64,000 bases of DNA, from contig NZ_LXVX01000039.1 in NCBI RefSeq assembly GCF_001650725.1, forward strand, positions 373,131 through 437,130. The letters are read 5' to 3'. The translations under genes were made by a program, and so were the position numbers. This document shows positions 1 through 8,097 of the stretch, piece after piece (position 1 is the stretch's first letter; every line of letters starts with the position of its first letter). The DNA comes from Sphingobium sp. TCM1 (lineage in GTDB: Bacteria > Pseudomonadota > Alphaproteobacteria > Sphingomonadales > Sphingomonadaceae). The notes below the pieces were generated by a model. It was not told where the DNA came from, searched no databases, and saw only the letters and a list, made by a program, of their open reading frames with translations.

Positions 1-44
1 CCGTCGCGCATTCGCTGCATAACATCTAGAATCGATACGAACCA

Positions 45-1592
45 ATGACGCAGGGAGAAGAGGCGATTTCGGCGAGGGAGGCATCATTGCCCCACGGTCT
101 GGCCCAGGATGGGCCTGCCCAGGAGCGGGATGACATCGCCGCCCTGGCCAAGGGCGGGCGGACCAATGTCTTCGGCTTCCTGCTGCGCCTCGCCGCGCGC
201 CTGCCCTTCCTGTTCATCGCCGGTCGCTGGTACGGCGCCGATGCGCTGGGGCGCTTCGCCTATGCCGTGCTGGTGGTGGAATTCGTCGCCCAGATCGCGA
301 CGCTGGGACTGAAGCGCGGCCTTGCCGGAGCGCTCAGCCAGACCGAGCGACCTCATGCCCATGTCGTGACCGACGCCATGATCGTCACCCTGCTCGCGGC
401 GCTGATCGGATCGGCGATCCTCGTCGCCTTCCCCCACGCGATGTTCCCCAACAGCAACGTCAACGGCCTCGACCGGCTGCTGGCGCTGGTGGTCATCGCG
501 GTGGCAGGATCAGACGTGGCGCTGGCGGCCTGCGCCTATCGCTTCGATGTCGGCGCGACCGTGCGGGCGCGATCGATCATCGAGCCCTGGACGATCAGCA
601 TCGGCGCCTTCGCCTTCGCCTTCTATTCGACCCGCGACGGCCTGATCCTGGCCTATGCGGTGTCGATGATCGCCGCGCTGGTGGCGTCCATCATTCCGCT
701 GGCGCGCCATTATGGCCGGCCGCGCGGCTGGCGACCCGATCGCGGCCGGCTCTGGCGGCTGGCGCGCCGCAACCTGCCGCTCGCCGCGGCGGACGGCGTC
801 GAATGGGGATCGCGCCGGCTCGACATGGCGATCCTGGGCCTCTTCGTCAGCCCGGCGGTGATCGGCATCTATTATGTGGCGCAGCAGGTCGCGTCGCTGC
901 CGCAGAAATTGAAGACCAGCTTCGACCCGATCCTGGGGCCGGTCATTACCCGGAACCTCGCTGAAAAGAATCTCGCGGCGATCGCCAAGCAGGTCAGCCA
1001 GGTCGGATTCTGGATCATCGCCGCCCAGGCGGGCATCGCGCTGGCGCTGGGCATTCCCGGCGAAGCGGTGATGGGCCTGGTCGGGCCGCATTTCGTCGGC
1101 GGCACCGGGGCGCTCGCCTTCCTGCTGCTGGCCGAAGTCGTCGCGGCGACGGCGGTGGTCAGCGAATCGGCGCTGGTCTATATCGCCCGCCACCGCAACC
1201 TGATGATCTCGCTCGTCATGATCGGGTTGCAGGCGGGGTTCAGCTTTGCGCTGATCCTGGCCGCGCGGGAGATGGACCTGCCGGTGATGTGGGTCGCGGC
1301 GGCGCCGGCGCTGGCGCTGTGTCTGGCGCTGGGCGTGGGCGCCTTCGTCAAGGCGCGGCTGCTTTCGCGCCTGCTGGGCGCGCCGATCAACGCCTGGCGC
1401 TGGCCGCTGATGAGCGCAGCGGGTGTCGCCTGCATTGTCGGCGCCGGCTTCGTCGCACTGCCGCCGCGCCTGGAATGGGTCGAGCTGGCGGTCGGCATCT
1501 GGGCGATCCTGGCCGCCTATGGCCTCGTCATCTGGCGCTGGGGCTTCGGGTCGGACGACCGCGCCCTGTTCCGCAAGCAGAAGGCGGACTGA
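45..1592 (+). CDS. Polysaccharide flippase of the MOP superfamily (Wzx-like)
   Basis: A 515-residue protein of alternating hydrophobic segments, consistent with 12-14 membrane helices. Its first helices (about residues 42-85) carry the aromatic/Gly-rich pattern of oligosaccharide flippases (GFLLRLAARLPFLF, then GADALGRFAYAVL). Members of this family move undecaprenol-linked sugars across the inner membrane for exopolysaccharide or O-antigen assembly; the role here is inferred from the family. About 40 cytoplasmic residues precede the first helix. The ATG at 45 has a weak upstream site and a later start is possible. No glycosyltransferase follows it, so it may end an operon lying left of the window. 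The gene ends at a strong hairpin shared with the convergent adenosine kinase gene. Confidence 0.8.
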   Translation: MTQGEEAISAREASLPHGLAQDGPAQERDDIAALAKGGRTNVFGFLLRLAARLPFLFIAGRWYGADALGRFAYAVLVVEFVAQIATLGLKRGLAGALSQTERPHAHVVTDAMIVTLLAALIGSAILVAFPHAMFPNSNVNGLDRLLALVVIAVAGSDVALAACAYRFDVGATVRARSIIEPWTISIGAFAFAFYSTRDGLILAYAVSMIAALVASIIPLARHYGRPRGWRPDRGRLWRLARRNLPLAAADGVEWGSRRLDMAILGLFVSPAVIGIYYVAQQVASLPQKLKTSFDPILGPVITRNLAEKNLAAIAKQVSQVGFWIIAAQAGIALALGIPGEAVMGLVGPHFVGGTGALAFLLLAEVVAATAVVSESALVYIARHRNLMISLVMIGLQAGFSFALILAAREMDLPVMWVAAAPALALCLALGVGAFVKARLLSRLLGAPINAWRWPLMSAAGVACIVGAGFVALPPRLEWVELAVGIWAILAAYGLVIWRWGFGSDDRALFRKQKAD

Positions 1593-1596
1593 GCGA

Positions 1597-1628
1597 AAGG
1601 CCCGCCTCTCAAGGGAGAAGCGGGCCTT
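1597..1628. terminator. Bidirectional hairpin terminator
   Basis: A 9-bp perfect stem (AAGGCCCGC with GCGGGCCTT) around a 14-nt loop lies between two convergent stop codons. The flanking A and T residues let it serve both the flippase gene and the adenosine kinase gene. Confidence 0.75.
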
Positions 1629-1634
1629 CGTGCA

Positions 1635-2636
1635 TCAGGCGAACAGCCTGTCGCGGATCACGCCCAGATCCTCTTCGGGGCGCGCGCCCCAGTGCGAGAT
1701 CACTTCGGCCGCCGCGGCCGCGCCCAGCGCCAGCGCGTCGGCGACGCTGCGGCCGTCGATATGGGCGGCGAGGAAGCCCGAGGCGAACAGGTCGCCAGCG
1801 CCGGTCGTGTCGATGATCTGCGAGACCGGCGCGGCGGGCGCTTCATGGCGCACGCCACCGACGATGGCGACCGCGCCCTTTTCGCTGCGGGTCGACACCA
1901 GCACCGGCACCTTGTCGGCGAAGCGGGCCAGCGCCGCTTCGAAATCATCGACCTGCGCGAGCGACTGGATCTCGCCTTCGTTGGAGAAGAGGATGTCGAT
2001 CCGGCCATTGTCGATCAGGTCGATGAAGTCGGCGCGATGCCGGTCGATCACGAAATTGTCGGACAGGGTGAAGGCGACCTTGCGGCCCGCGCCGCGCGCT
2101 GCGTCGATCGCCGCCCGCATCGCCGCGCGCGGCTGCTCGGGGTCCCACAGATAGCCTTCGAGATAGAGGATGCCGGCCGAGCGGATCATGTCGAGGTCGA
2201 GCGCCGCTTCGGGCAGGAACTGCGACGCGCCCAGAAAGGTGTTCATCGTCCGCTGCGCGTCGGGCGTCACCAGGATCAGGCAGCGCGCGGTCGGCACGTC
2301 ACCGCTCATCACCGGCGTGTCGAAGCGGATGCCGAGCGCGCGCACGTCATGCGCGAACACCGCGCCCAGCTGGTCGTCGTTGACCTGGCCGATGAAGCCG
2401 CATTTCTTGCCCAGCGCGGCCAGCCCCGCCAGCGTGTTGGCGGCCGACCCGCCGCTGATTTCCTTTGCCTGGGGCATGTCGGCATAAAGGGTTTCGGCCA
2501 TGGCGGCGTCGATCAGCTGCATCCCGCCCTTGGTCAGCGCATGTTCGGCCAGGAAGGCGTCGTCGCTGCGGGCGAGAACGTCGACGATGGCGTTGCCGAT
2601 CGCGACGACGTCAAGAGCGGGTGCGGAAGCGGTCAC
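1635..2636 (-). CDS. Adenosine kinase / PfkB-family sugar kinase
   Basis: A 333-residue ribokinase-fold kinase. The N-terminus has the beta-strand start VVAIGNAIVDVLA and a GGSAANT substrate-binding segment near residue 60. The C-terminus carries the PfkB signature DTTGAGDLFASGF (residues 276-288), where Asp282 is the expected catalytic base and GAGD the anion hole. Sphingomonad proteins of this type are usually annotated as adenosine kinase (ATP-dependent phosphorylation of adenosine to AMP in purine salvage). Substrate choice within PfkB cannot be proven by reading. The gene is monocistronic, with a 127-bp spacer to the divergent EI24 gene. Confidence 0.85.
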   Translation of the reverse strand: MTASAPALDVVAIGNAIVDVLARSDDAFLAEHALTKGGMQLIDAAMAETLYADMPQAKEISGGSAANTLAGLAALGKKCGFIGQVNDDQLGAVFAHDVRALGIRFDTPVMSGDVPTARCLILVTPDAQRTMNTFLGASQFLPEAALDLDMIRSAGILYLEGYLWDPEQPRAAMRAAIDAARGAGRKVAFTLSDNFVIDRHRADFIDLIDNGRIDILFSNEGEIQSLAQVDDFEAALARFADKVPVLVSTRSEKGAVAIVGGVRHEAPAAPVSQIIDTTGAGDLFASGFLAAHIDGRSVADALALGAAAAAEVISHWGARPEEDLGVIRDRLFA

Positions 2637-2763
2637 GCAATATCCTTGTCTGGTGAAGCCAATAAAATTTCGCCGTCTTTATCGGGCCGGGCAGCGCCAT
2701 GCAACGGCGCCGATCGACCGCGCGCCGATTGACGGGGGAGCCGGGCGGGAGGATAGCAGGGCC

Positions 2764-3435
2764 ATGGTCCTGACCGCCGCCCTGCGCGCCTTTCCGTCCA
2801 TCTTCCACGGCGCCGCGCTGCGCCTGATGGGCAAGACGCTGATCCTGACGCTGCTGCTGTTCGCCCTGCTCGCCGCCGCGCTGTGGGCCGCGCTCCATGC
2901 GCTGCGGCTGCATTTCGGCTGGGGGGTGAACGGGGCCTGGGGCGGCGCTGCGGAGGCCGGCGCGACCGCGCTGATCCTGGTCGCGGCGGGATGGCTGCTG
3001 TTCCGGGCGACGGCGATGGCGGTGATGGGCCTGTTCGCCGACGACATCATCGAGGCGGTCGAACGCGCCGATTATCCCCATGCCGACGCCCGGCCGGTCG
3101 GCTGGGCGCGCAGCCTGCGCTTCGCGCTCCGCTCGATCGGCCGCACGATCGGCTGGAACCTCGCCGCCCTGCCTGCCTATATCCTGCTGATGGTGACGGG
3201 GGTGGGGACGATCGGGCTGTTCCTGGCGCTGAACGCCTATCTGCTCGGCCGCGACATGGCCGACATGGTCGAGCCGCGTCATCCCGCCCTGCCGCCCTTG
3301 TCGCGCAGCGGCCGGTGGCTCATGGGCCTCGTTTCGGCGATATTCTTCCTGGTGCCGGTCGCCAACCTGCTTGCGCCGATCTTCAGCGCGGCTATGGCGG
3401 TCCATATGCTGCTTGGACGAAAGACCTCCGCATGA
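2764..3435 (+). CDS. EI24-domain (CysZ-like) inner-membrane protein
   Basis: A 223-residue membrane protein with the layout of the EI24/CysZ family: an N-terminal soluble stretch ending in GAALRLMGKTL, helices near residues 20-45 and 60-95, then a hydrophilic loop followed by SIGRTIGWNLAALPAYILL and a final helix pair. CysZ proteins take up sulfate in enterobacteria, but in sphingomonads the family is only known by domain. The start at 2764 is preferred because the upstream in-frame extension is arginine/alanine-rich and non-conserved in character. Its stop overlaps the next gene's ATG by four bases, so the two are translationally coupled. Confidence 0.75.
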   Translation: MVLTAALRAFPSIFHGAALRLMGKTLILTLLLFALLAAALWAALHALRLHFGWGVNGAWGGAAEAGATALILVAAGWLLFRATAMAVMGLFADDIIEAVERADYPHADARPVGWARSLRFALRSIGRTIGWNLAALPAYILLMVTGVGTIGLFLALNAYLLGRDMADMVEPRHPALPPLSRSGRWLMGLVSAIFFLVPVANLLAPIFSAAMAVHMLLGRKTSA

Positions 3436-3803
3436 GCTTGCGCTCCGGCTTCGCCGCGCTGCTGGCGCTGCCGCTGGCCGCCTGCGGGGCGGGTACGATC
3501 GTCCCGCCCGGCGCGCCGGTCGCGCCCCCGCCCGGCCCGCCCGCCAGCGCTTTCCTGAAACAGGGGCCGCTGCTGGGATCGGACGCGCGCAGGCTGACGC
3601 AGATGTTCGGCGCGCCCCGGCTCGACATTCGCGAGACGACCGTGCGCAAGCTGCAATTCGCCAATGGCCGCTGCGTGCTGGACGCCTATCTCTACGCCCC
3701 GGCGCGGGGGAAGGAGCCGGTGGTGACGCATGTCGATGCCCGGTCGCCGTCGGGAACGGATGTCGATCCGGCCGCCTGCGCGACCGCGTTGCAGGCGAAA
3801 TAG
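3432..3803 (+). CDS. Small putative lipoprotein
   Basis: A 123-residue protein with a signal peptide and lipobox LAAC (Cys18), followed by a proline/glycine-rich linker and a compact domain. The domain carries the segment QMFGAPRLDIRETTVRKLQF and two further cysteines (in GRCVLDAYLY and near the C-terminus in AACATAL). This pattern resembles the small beta-rich lipoprotein domains common in Alphaproteobacteria (the SmpA/BamE-like 'FGxPxxxR' layout), but I cannot assign a named function. It is coupled by an ATGA overlap to the EI24-family gene. Confidence 0.7.
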   Translation: MSLRSGFAALLALPLAACGAGTIVPPGAPVAPPPGPPASAFLKQGPLLGSDARRLTQMFGAPRLDIRETTVRKLQFANGRCVLDAYLYAPARGKEPVVTHVDARSPSGTDVDPAACATALQAK

Positions 3804-4343
3804 GCGCACCGACAGGGTCACGGTGGCGAAGTTCACACCGTCGCTGGTATTTTTCCCGACGCATTTCTTGGGTTTTTGGGCAAGGTCGCGCCACCCACGC
3901 GTCATCCACGCGCCGGTGACGCGCCTCTTGCGCGTCGGGTGGGTCACGATGACGCGCCTGTCGCGTGCCAGCGACGCGTCATGTGGGTCACGGCTGCGCG
4001 TCGGCGGGGTCATCATGGACGGGGGAAGACGTGCTGATCCATCGCACAGGATAGATCAGAGGAAATCCTACATTGGAAGGGGAATAGGATGGGCGAACCG
4101 GGGGCGCCATTTTCTTGTTCCGCATCTTTGGTGTTTCCGCGCGAAATTTCGATCATCCGGAAGCAGGGCCATCTGCCCAAAGCTGCGCGCGCGGCGAGGT
4201 CAGGCGAGCGGTTCCCGCGTTGGCCTTCGGCCGCCCTTCGGGTCGCTGGGGTGACGGTAATATGGGATGGCCGCGTTCGAGCGGCGTCGCACCGCGCTTG
4301 ACTGTCCGCCTCTGGTCGCAAGCGGAGGACCGACCGCGCCGCC
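3804..4343 (+). other. Gene-free gap with degenerate repeats
   Basis: A 540-bp spacer between two convergent genes with no open frame I believe in. Its left half contains an 18-nt element repeated at 24648 and a run of degenerate repeats (3897-3992) built from ACGCGTCAT, TGACGCGCCT and GTGGGTCACG, each occurring twice. The right half (about 4080-4343) shows nothing recognisable. As the flanking genes converge, no promoter is needed here, so the excess length is itself odd. Confidence 0.6.
3826..3843 (+). repeat. 18-nt dispersed motif, copy 1
   Basis: The sequence GCGAAGTTCACACCGTCG is identical to 24648-24665. Both copies lie 15-25 nt after a plus-strand stop codon and are followed by a T-rich, C-rich stretch, so a shared 3'-end element is likely. 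Confidence 0.6.
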
Positions 4344-5402
4344 TTAGCCCGACAGCTTGCCAATCGCCCATCGCGCAGCCTCCGCAACCACCGGGTCTTC
4401 GTCTTGCACCAGCGCCTGCAACCGGCCCAGCAGCCTTGCGTCGCCGCTATTGCCTGCCGCGATGGCGGCGTTGCGGACCATGCGGTTGCGGCCGATGCGC
4501 TTGATCGGGGAGCCGGAGAAAATCTCGCGGAAGGTGGCGTCGTCCAGATCGAGCAGGTCGCCGATTGCGGGCGCGGCCAGTTCCGCCCGGCCGACGAAGG
4601 CCCGGTTGGCCGCCGCCGTATCGGCGAACTTGTTCCACGGGCAGACCGCCAGACAATCGTCGCAGCCATAGACGCGGTTGCCGATCCCGGCGCGCAGCTC
4701 CTCCGGGATCGGCCCCTTATGCTCGATGGTGAGGTAGGAGATGCAACGCCGCGCATCCACCATATAGGGCGCCGGGAAGGCATCGGTTGGGCAGGCGGCG
4801 TGACAGGCGGTGCAACTGCCGCAATGGTCGCGCTCCGGCCCGTCGGCCTCCAGCGCCAGTTCGCTATAGATCGCCCCCAGAAACAGCCAGCTGCCATGGT
4901 CGCGGCTGACGAGGTTGCTGTGCTTGCCCTGCCAGCCCAGCCCCCCGCCCTGTGCCAGCGGCTTTTCCATCACCGGCGCGGTATCCACGAAGACCTTCAA
5001 CGCGCTGGGCTGCTGCTCCACCAGCCAGCGGGCGAGCGCCTTCAATGCCTTCTTGACGACGTCATGATAATCCTTGCCCTGCGCATAGACCGAAAAGCGC
5101 GCCCGGTCCGGCACGTCCGCCAGCGCCAGCGGATCGCGCCCCGGCGCATAGCTCATCCCCAGCATGATGACGCTGCGCACGTCGGGCCACAGCGCTTTGG
5201 GCGACCCGCGCTGCTGCGCGCGTTCCTCCATCCACAGCATATCGCCATGATGGCCTGCATCCAGCCACTGGCGCAGCCTTTCCCCCGCCCTGGGCGCGAC
5301 ATCGGCGGGCGCGATGCGGCAGGCGGCGAAGCCCAGCCGCAGCGCCTGCGCCTTCAGCCGCTGTTCCAGGGTTTCGGCCAAGGTTTCGGTTTCCACGGGC
5401 AT
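4344..5402 (-). CDS. queG: Epoxyqueuosine reductase QueG
   Basis: A 352-residue cobalamin-dependent enzyme that reduces epoxyqueuosine to queuosine in tRNA, the last step of the pathway. Two 4Fe-4S clusters are visible: CGSCTACHAACP gives Cys194, 197, 200 and 204, and Cys220 with CDDCLAVCP gives Cys247, 250 and 254. The N-terminal DUF1730-like region has the expected YAQGKDYH motif (107-114). The C-terminus ends in a short HEAT-like repeat (VQDEDPVVAEAARWAIG), as in other QueG proteins. The gene diverges from the ABC exporter gene. QueF, an earlier pathway enzyme, is encoded 55 kb away in this same window. Confidence 0.95.
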   Translation of the reverse strand: MPVETETLAETLEQRLKAQALRLGFAACRIAPADVAPRAGERLRQWLDAGHHGDMLWMEERAQQRGSPKALWPDVRSVIMLGMSYAPGRDPLALADVPDRARFSVYAQGKDYHDVVKKALKALARWLVEQQPSALKVFVDTAPVMEKPLAQGGGLGWQGKHSNLVSRDHGSWLFLGAIYSELALEADGPERDHCGSCTACHAACPTDAFPAPYMVDARRCISYLTIEHKGPIPEELRAGIGNRVYGCDDCLAVCPWNKFADTAAANRAFVGRAELAAPAIGDLLDLDDATFREIFSGSPIKRIGRNRMVRNAAIAAGNSGDARLLGRLQALVQDEDPVVAEAARWAIGKLSG

Positions 5403-5424
5403 GGGTCCAGACTATCAGGGCGGG

Positions 5425-6414
5425 ATGATCGGCGACACTCCGGCATCGTCCTCCGCTCCAGCGGCCGCCCCGAACCCCGCCTATGCCGTCGAAGGCCATG
5501 GGCTTGTCAAGACATTCGGCAGTTTCCGCGCGGTCGACGGGGTCGACATCGCGGTGCCCGCCGGATCCATCTATGGCGTCCTCGGCCCCAATGGCGCGGG
5601 CAAGACCACGTTGCTGCGCACGCTGCTGGGCATCGTCGACCCGGACGAGGGGCATCGCCGCCTGCTGGGCGCGGAGCAGCCGCTGCGCATGGCGCGCGCG
5701 GTCGGCTACCTGCCGGAGGAACGCGGCCTCTACCCGTCGATGAAGGCGTTTGAAGCGATCGCCTTCATGGGCGCGCTGCGCGGCCTGCCACTGAAAGTGG
5801 GGCGCGAGCGGGCGAAGGCGATGCTGGAGGGCCATGGCATGGGCGCGTCGATCGACAAGCCGATCCGGCAATTGTCCAAGGGCATGGCCCAGACGGTGCA
5901 GCTGTTCGGCACCATCGTCCACCAGCCGCGCCTGATCGTGCTGGACGAGCCCTTTTCGGGCCTGGACGCGATCAACCAGGAGAAGCTGGAGGCGCTGATC
6001 CGCGAACAGGCGCGAAACGGCGTCACCATCCTCTTTTCCACCCATGTCATCGCCCATGCCGAGCGGCTGTGCGAGCGCATCGCCATCATCGCGGGCGGTC
6101 GCATCCGGTTCGAGGGCACGCCGGCGCAGGCCCGCGACCAACTGCGCGCGCAGGTGCGCCTGCGCACCCGCACGAGCGACGGCGGCTGGCGCCGCGCGCT
6201 GCCGCCCGACACCATGGCGGAGGAAGGCGCGTGGCATTTCGCCCTGCCCGACGAAGGGATCGAGCCGCTGCTGCGCGCGCTGATCGACGGGCAGGCGGGA
6301 ATCGAGAGCCTGTCGATCGAGCGGCCCGGCCTGCACGACGCGTTCGTCGCCATCGCCGGCGCGGCGGCGGCGAAGCAGATGCAACAGGATGACGCGCCGG
6401 AGGAGGACGCATGA
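5425..6414 (+). CDS. ABC transporter ATP-binding subunit (NatA-like)
   Basis: A 329-residue ATPase with Walker A GPNGAGKTT (about residue 55), the atypical signature LSKGMAQTVQ typical of NatA/DUF4162 ABC exporters, Walker B LIVLDEPFSGLD and the switch His in STHVIAHAE. The C-terminal 90 residues form the DUF4162-type extension. It pairs with the permease encoded immediately downstream (ATGA overlap) to form an ABC-2 exporter, often annotated as sodium or drug efflux; the substrate is unknown. The start at 5425 follows a GGGCGGG stretch. An upstream in-frame ATG at 5401 overlaps the divergent queG start and is less likely. Confidence 0.85.
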   Translation: MIGDTPASSSAPAAAPNPAYAVEGHGLVKTFGSFRAVDGVDIAVPAGSIYGVLGPNGAGKTTLLRTLLGIVDPDEGHRRLLGAEQPLRMARAVGYLPEERGLYPSMKAFEAIAFMGALRGLPLKVGRERAKAMLEGHGMGASIDKPIRQLSKGMAQTVQLFGTIVHQPRLIVLDEPFSGLDAINQEKLEALIREQARNGVTILFSTHVIAHAERLCERIAIIAGGRIRFEGTPAQARDQLRAQVRLRTRTSDGGWRRALPPDTMAEEGAWHFALPDEGIEPLLRALIDGQAGIESLSIERPGLHDAFVAIAGAAAAKQMQQDDAPEEDA

Positions 6415-7601
6415 AGGAATTGTGGCGCGCCGCCTATGTCATCGCGCGGCGGGACTTCACCGCCGTCGTGCTGTCGCGCACCTTCATATTGTTCCTGCTC
6501 GGGCCGCTGCTGCCGATCCTGATCGGCTTCGCTTTCGGCGGGCTGGGCGAGAAAATCTCCAGCACCGACCTTCGCCCGATCGTCGGCGTCGCGATGGCGC
6601 CGCAGGACAGCGCGGCGCTGGCACGGGCGCACCGGCGCCTGACCGAGCGCATGGGCGAGCAGGCGCTGCCCCGGCTCCAGCGGGTGCCAACCACGCCCAG
6701 TCCCCGCGTCCAGCTCGCCCGCGCCGATTCGGAAGTGGTGGCGATCCTTTCCGGCACCATTTCCCACCCGGTGCTGACCGGCAAGGCGCAGGATCTGGAC
6801 CGATTGCAGGGCGACCTCAGCCTGATTTCCAGCGCGGCCAAGGCGGAGCGGACGCTGCGCCTGGTTCAGGTCGAACGGCAGGAGGTCGCCACCAGCCTGG
6901 GCGCGCAGGCGCAGGCGCGGCTGGTGATCGGCCGCATCGCGCAGGTGGTGATGTTCTTCCTCACCATTTTGCTGGCGGGCATGATCCTGTCCAATCTGGT
7001 CGAGGAAAAAACTAACAAGATCATAGAGATACTGGCAGCCGCCGTGCCGATCGACGCGATTTTCCTGGGCAAGCTGATGGCGATGCTGGCGATGAGCTTC
7101 GTCGGCATCGCCTTCTGGGGCGGCACCGCCTTCGCCATCTTCCTGGCGCTGGGGGGCGGCGCCACCGCCCTGCCCGCGCCGGCGGTGGGCTGGCCAGTCT
7201 TCCTGGCGCTGGCGATACTCTATTTCGCCATGGCCTACACGCTGCTCGGGTCGCTGTTCCTGGGGATCGGCGCGCAGGCGGCGACGGTGCGCGAGGTGCA
7301 GACGCTCAACATGCCGATCACCATGGGGCAGATGCTGATCTTCTTCTTCGCCAGCTATGCAGTCGATCACATGGGTTCCCCGGCGGAGGTCGCGGCCTGC
7401 ATCTTCCCCTTCAGCTCGCCCTTCGCGATGATCGCCCGCGCCGCGCAGGACGCGACCTTGTGGCCGCATCTCGTCGCGCTGGTCTGGCAGGCGACGTTCG
7501 TCGCGCTCATCATCCGGGTGGGCGTCCTGCTGTTCCGCCGCCATGTGATGCAGTCGGGCGGGCGCTGGTGGAAGACGCTGTTCAGGCCCGCGACAGGCTG
7601 A
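6411..7601 (+). CDS. ABC-2 type permease (NatB-like)
   Basis: A 396-residue membrane subunit. One helix lies near the N-terminus (about residues 20-40), followed by a large extracytoplasmic domain to residue 170. Five C-terminal helices begin at RIAQVVMFFLTILLAGMILS and include the family motif VEEKTNKIIEILAAAVP. This is the NatB/ABC2_membrane_3 architecture. The start overlaps the ATPase gene by four bases, and together they encode one exporter. The gene ends 19 bp before msrB, so the three may be co-transcribed. Confidence 0.85.
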   Translation: MKELWRAAYVIARRDFTAVVLSRTFILFLLGPLLPILIGFAFGGLGEKISSTDLRPIVGVAMAPQDSAALARAHRRLTERMGEQALPRLQRVPTTPSPRVQLARADSEVVAILSGTISHPVLTGKAQDLDRLQGDLSLISSAAKAERTLRLVQVERQEVATSLGAQAQARLVIGRIAQVVMFFLTILLAGMILSNLVEEKTNKIIEILAAAVPIDAIFLGKLMAMLAMSFVGIAFWGGTAFAIFLALGGGATALPAPAVGWPVFLALAILYFAMAYTLLGSLFLGIGAQAATVREVQTLNMPITMGQMLIFFFASYAVDHMGSPAEVAACIFPFSSPFAMIARAAQDATLWPHLVALVWQATFVALIIRVGVLLFRRHVMQSGGRWWKTLFRPATG

Positions 7602-7620
7602 TGCGGTTAAGGCTCGCGCC

Positions 7621-8097
7621 ATGAACCGGCGGCATTTCCTGGGTGGCGTCGCGACCGGCGCGGCTGCGCTGGCGCTGTGGCGATTTGGTCCCGCGCAGGC
7701 GGAACCGGCCTATCCCTACCGGCTGACCGATGCCGAGTGGCGCCGGAAGCTCAGCCCCTGGGCCTATAAGGTGCTGCGGCAGGAAGCGACCGAATATCCG
7801 GGGAGCAGCCCGCTCAACAAGGAGCATCGCGCCGGCATCTTTTCCTGCGCCGGCTGCGGGCAGAGGCTGTTCAGTTCCAGGACCAAGTTCGACAGCGGCA
7901 CCGGCTGGCCCAGTTTCTGGGCGGCGCTGCCCAAGGCGGTCGGCACCAGCCGCGACTTCGCGCTGGGCTATCCCCGCACCGAAGTGCATTGCGCGCGCTG
8001 CGGCGGGCATCTGGGCCATGTGTTCGACGACGGGCCACGGCCCACGGGCAAGCGCTATTGCATGAACGGCGTGGCGCTCGCCTTCAGTCCTTCCTGA
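7621..8097 (+). CDS. msrB: Exported peptide-methionine (R)-S-oxide reductase
   Basis: A 158-residue MsrB. It has zinc pairs CAGC (Cys76, 79) and CARC (Cys124, 127), the substrate motif GTGWPSF and catalytic Cys147 in RYCMNG. The N-terminus NRRHFLGG followed by a hydrophobic stretch and AQA is a twin-arginine type signal, so the enzyme should act in the periplasm, repairing methionine-R-sulfoxide after folding. Most MsrB proteins are cytosolic and lack this signal. No resolving thioredoxin-like partner is adjacent. The 3' end overlaps the convergent membrane-protein gene by 14 bp. Confidence 0.92.
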   Translation: MNRRHFLGGVATGAAALALWRFGPAQAEPAYPYRLTDAEWRRKLSPWAYKVLRQEATEYPGSSPLNKEHRAGIFSCAGCGQRLFSSRTKFDSGTGWPSFWAALPKAVGTSRDFALGYPRTEVHCARCGGHLGHVFDDGPRPTGKRYCMNGVALAFSPS

